From NCBI GenBank assembly GCA_902574225.1, contig CACGMO010000023.1, positions 1-32,001 of the forward strand: a stretch of DNA of 32,001 bases. Direction: 5' to 3'. The position numbers and the translations under genes were made by a program. Below, piece after piece: positions 31,943 to 32,001 of this stretch (its first letter is position 1; each line of letters opens with the position of its first letter). Origin of the DNA: an uncultured Alphaproteobacteria bacterium (GTDB lineage Bacteria; Pseudomonadota; Alphaproteobacteria; Rhodobacterales; Rhodobacteraceae). The notes under the pieces are model-generated. The model was not told where the DNA came from, did no database searches, and saw nothing but the letters and a program-made list of their open reading frames with translations.

Positions 31943-32001
31943 CGGGTGTCTCCTAATTTTAAGTGCAGCGCAAATAACGTACGAAGCTATTGCGTTGCTA
32001 A

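Noticed and set aside
1-32001. CRISPR arrays, insertion sequences, prophage or defence genes
   Set aside because: No regularly spaced repeats, transposase or integrase motifs, or known defence domains were seen on either strand; the gene content is metabolic throughout.

Overview
The window looks like a compact, AT-rich (by eye about 36-38% G+C) genome segment from a Gram-negative bacterium, most likely a marine-type alphaproteobacterium. This placement is an inference from three things: the gene content (paaABCDE, a PuuD-type membrane urate oxidase with a fused cytochrome c, a BMP-type purine ABC transporter, MAPEG and GYD proteins), many short or overlapping gene junctions, and frequent TTG starts. 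I see no rRNA, tRNA, CRISPR array, transposase, integrase, phage gene or defence system. I also see no recognisable transcription regulator in all 32 kb.

Region 1 (1-6159) is phenylacetate catabolism. The minus strand carries paaA-paaB-paaC-paaD-paaE, encoding the phenylacetyl-CoA ring epoxidase; paaE runs off the left edge. Across a 164-bp divergent promoter region the plus strand carries a PaaI-type thioesterase, phenylacetate-CoA ligase PaaK and a cysteine-synthase-like PLP enzyme. Region 2 (6160-7310) holds an AT-rich non-coding stretch with two tandem DnaA-box-like 9-mers, a 77-aa small protein, a gamma-glutamylcyclotransferase-like protein and a clear terminator.

Region 3 (7311-23085) is a purine uptake and degradation cluster. 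It has an NCS2 xanthine/urate-type permease; a four-gene BMP-family ABC transporter (ATPase, two permeases, periplasmic binding protein) ending in a strong terminator; guanine deaminase; OHCU decarboxylase; a tight operon of 5-hydroxyisourate hydrolase, PuuD urate oxidase, PuuE allantoinase, allantoicase and ureidoglycolate lyase; and a convergent xdhA-xdhB pair. Together these cover every catalytic step from guanine or xanthine through urate, 5-hydroxyisourate, OHCU, allantoin, allantoate and ureidoglycolate to glyoxylate plus urea. XdhC, urease and any glyoxylate-assimilation enzyme are not in the window.

Region 4 (23086-32001) is a mixture of housekeeping and detoxification or oxidation genes: a YajQ-family protein, an M32 carboxypeptidase, a MAPEG protein, a PNPOx-type flavoprotein, an HCCA-isomerase/DsbA-like protein, a cupin, an AlkB-like membrane di-iron monooxygenase, a GYD-domain protein, uracil-DNA glycosylase, an M20 deacylase and a glutathione S-transferase. 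Two divergent intergenic regions here share an identical 17-bp element that contains a -10-like sequence on both strands.

Overall this is mostly recognisable metabolism. The less ordinary observations are the completeness and arrangement of the purine pathway, putative overlapping divergent promoters between the two purine importers, small unannotated proteins, the DnaA-box pair and the shared promoter-like 17-mer. I found no convincing evidence of a wholly new biological system.
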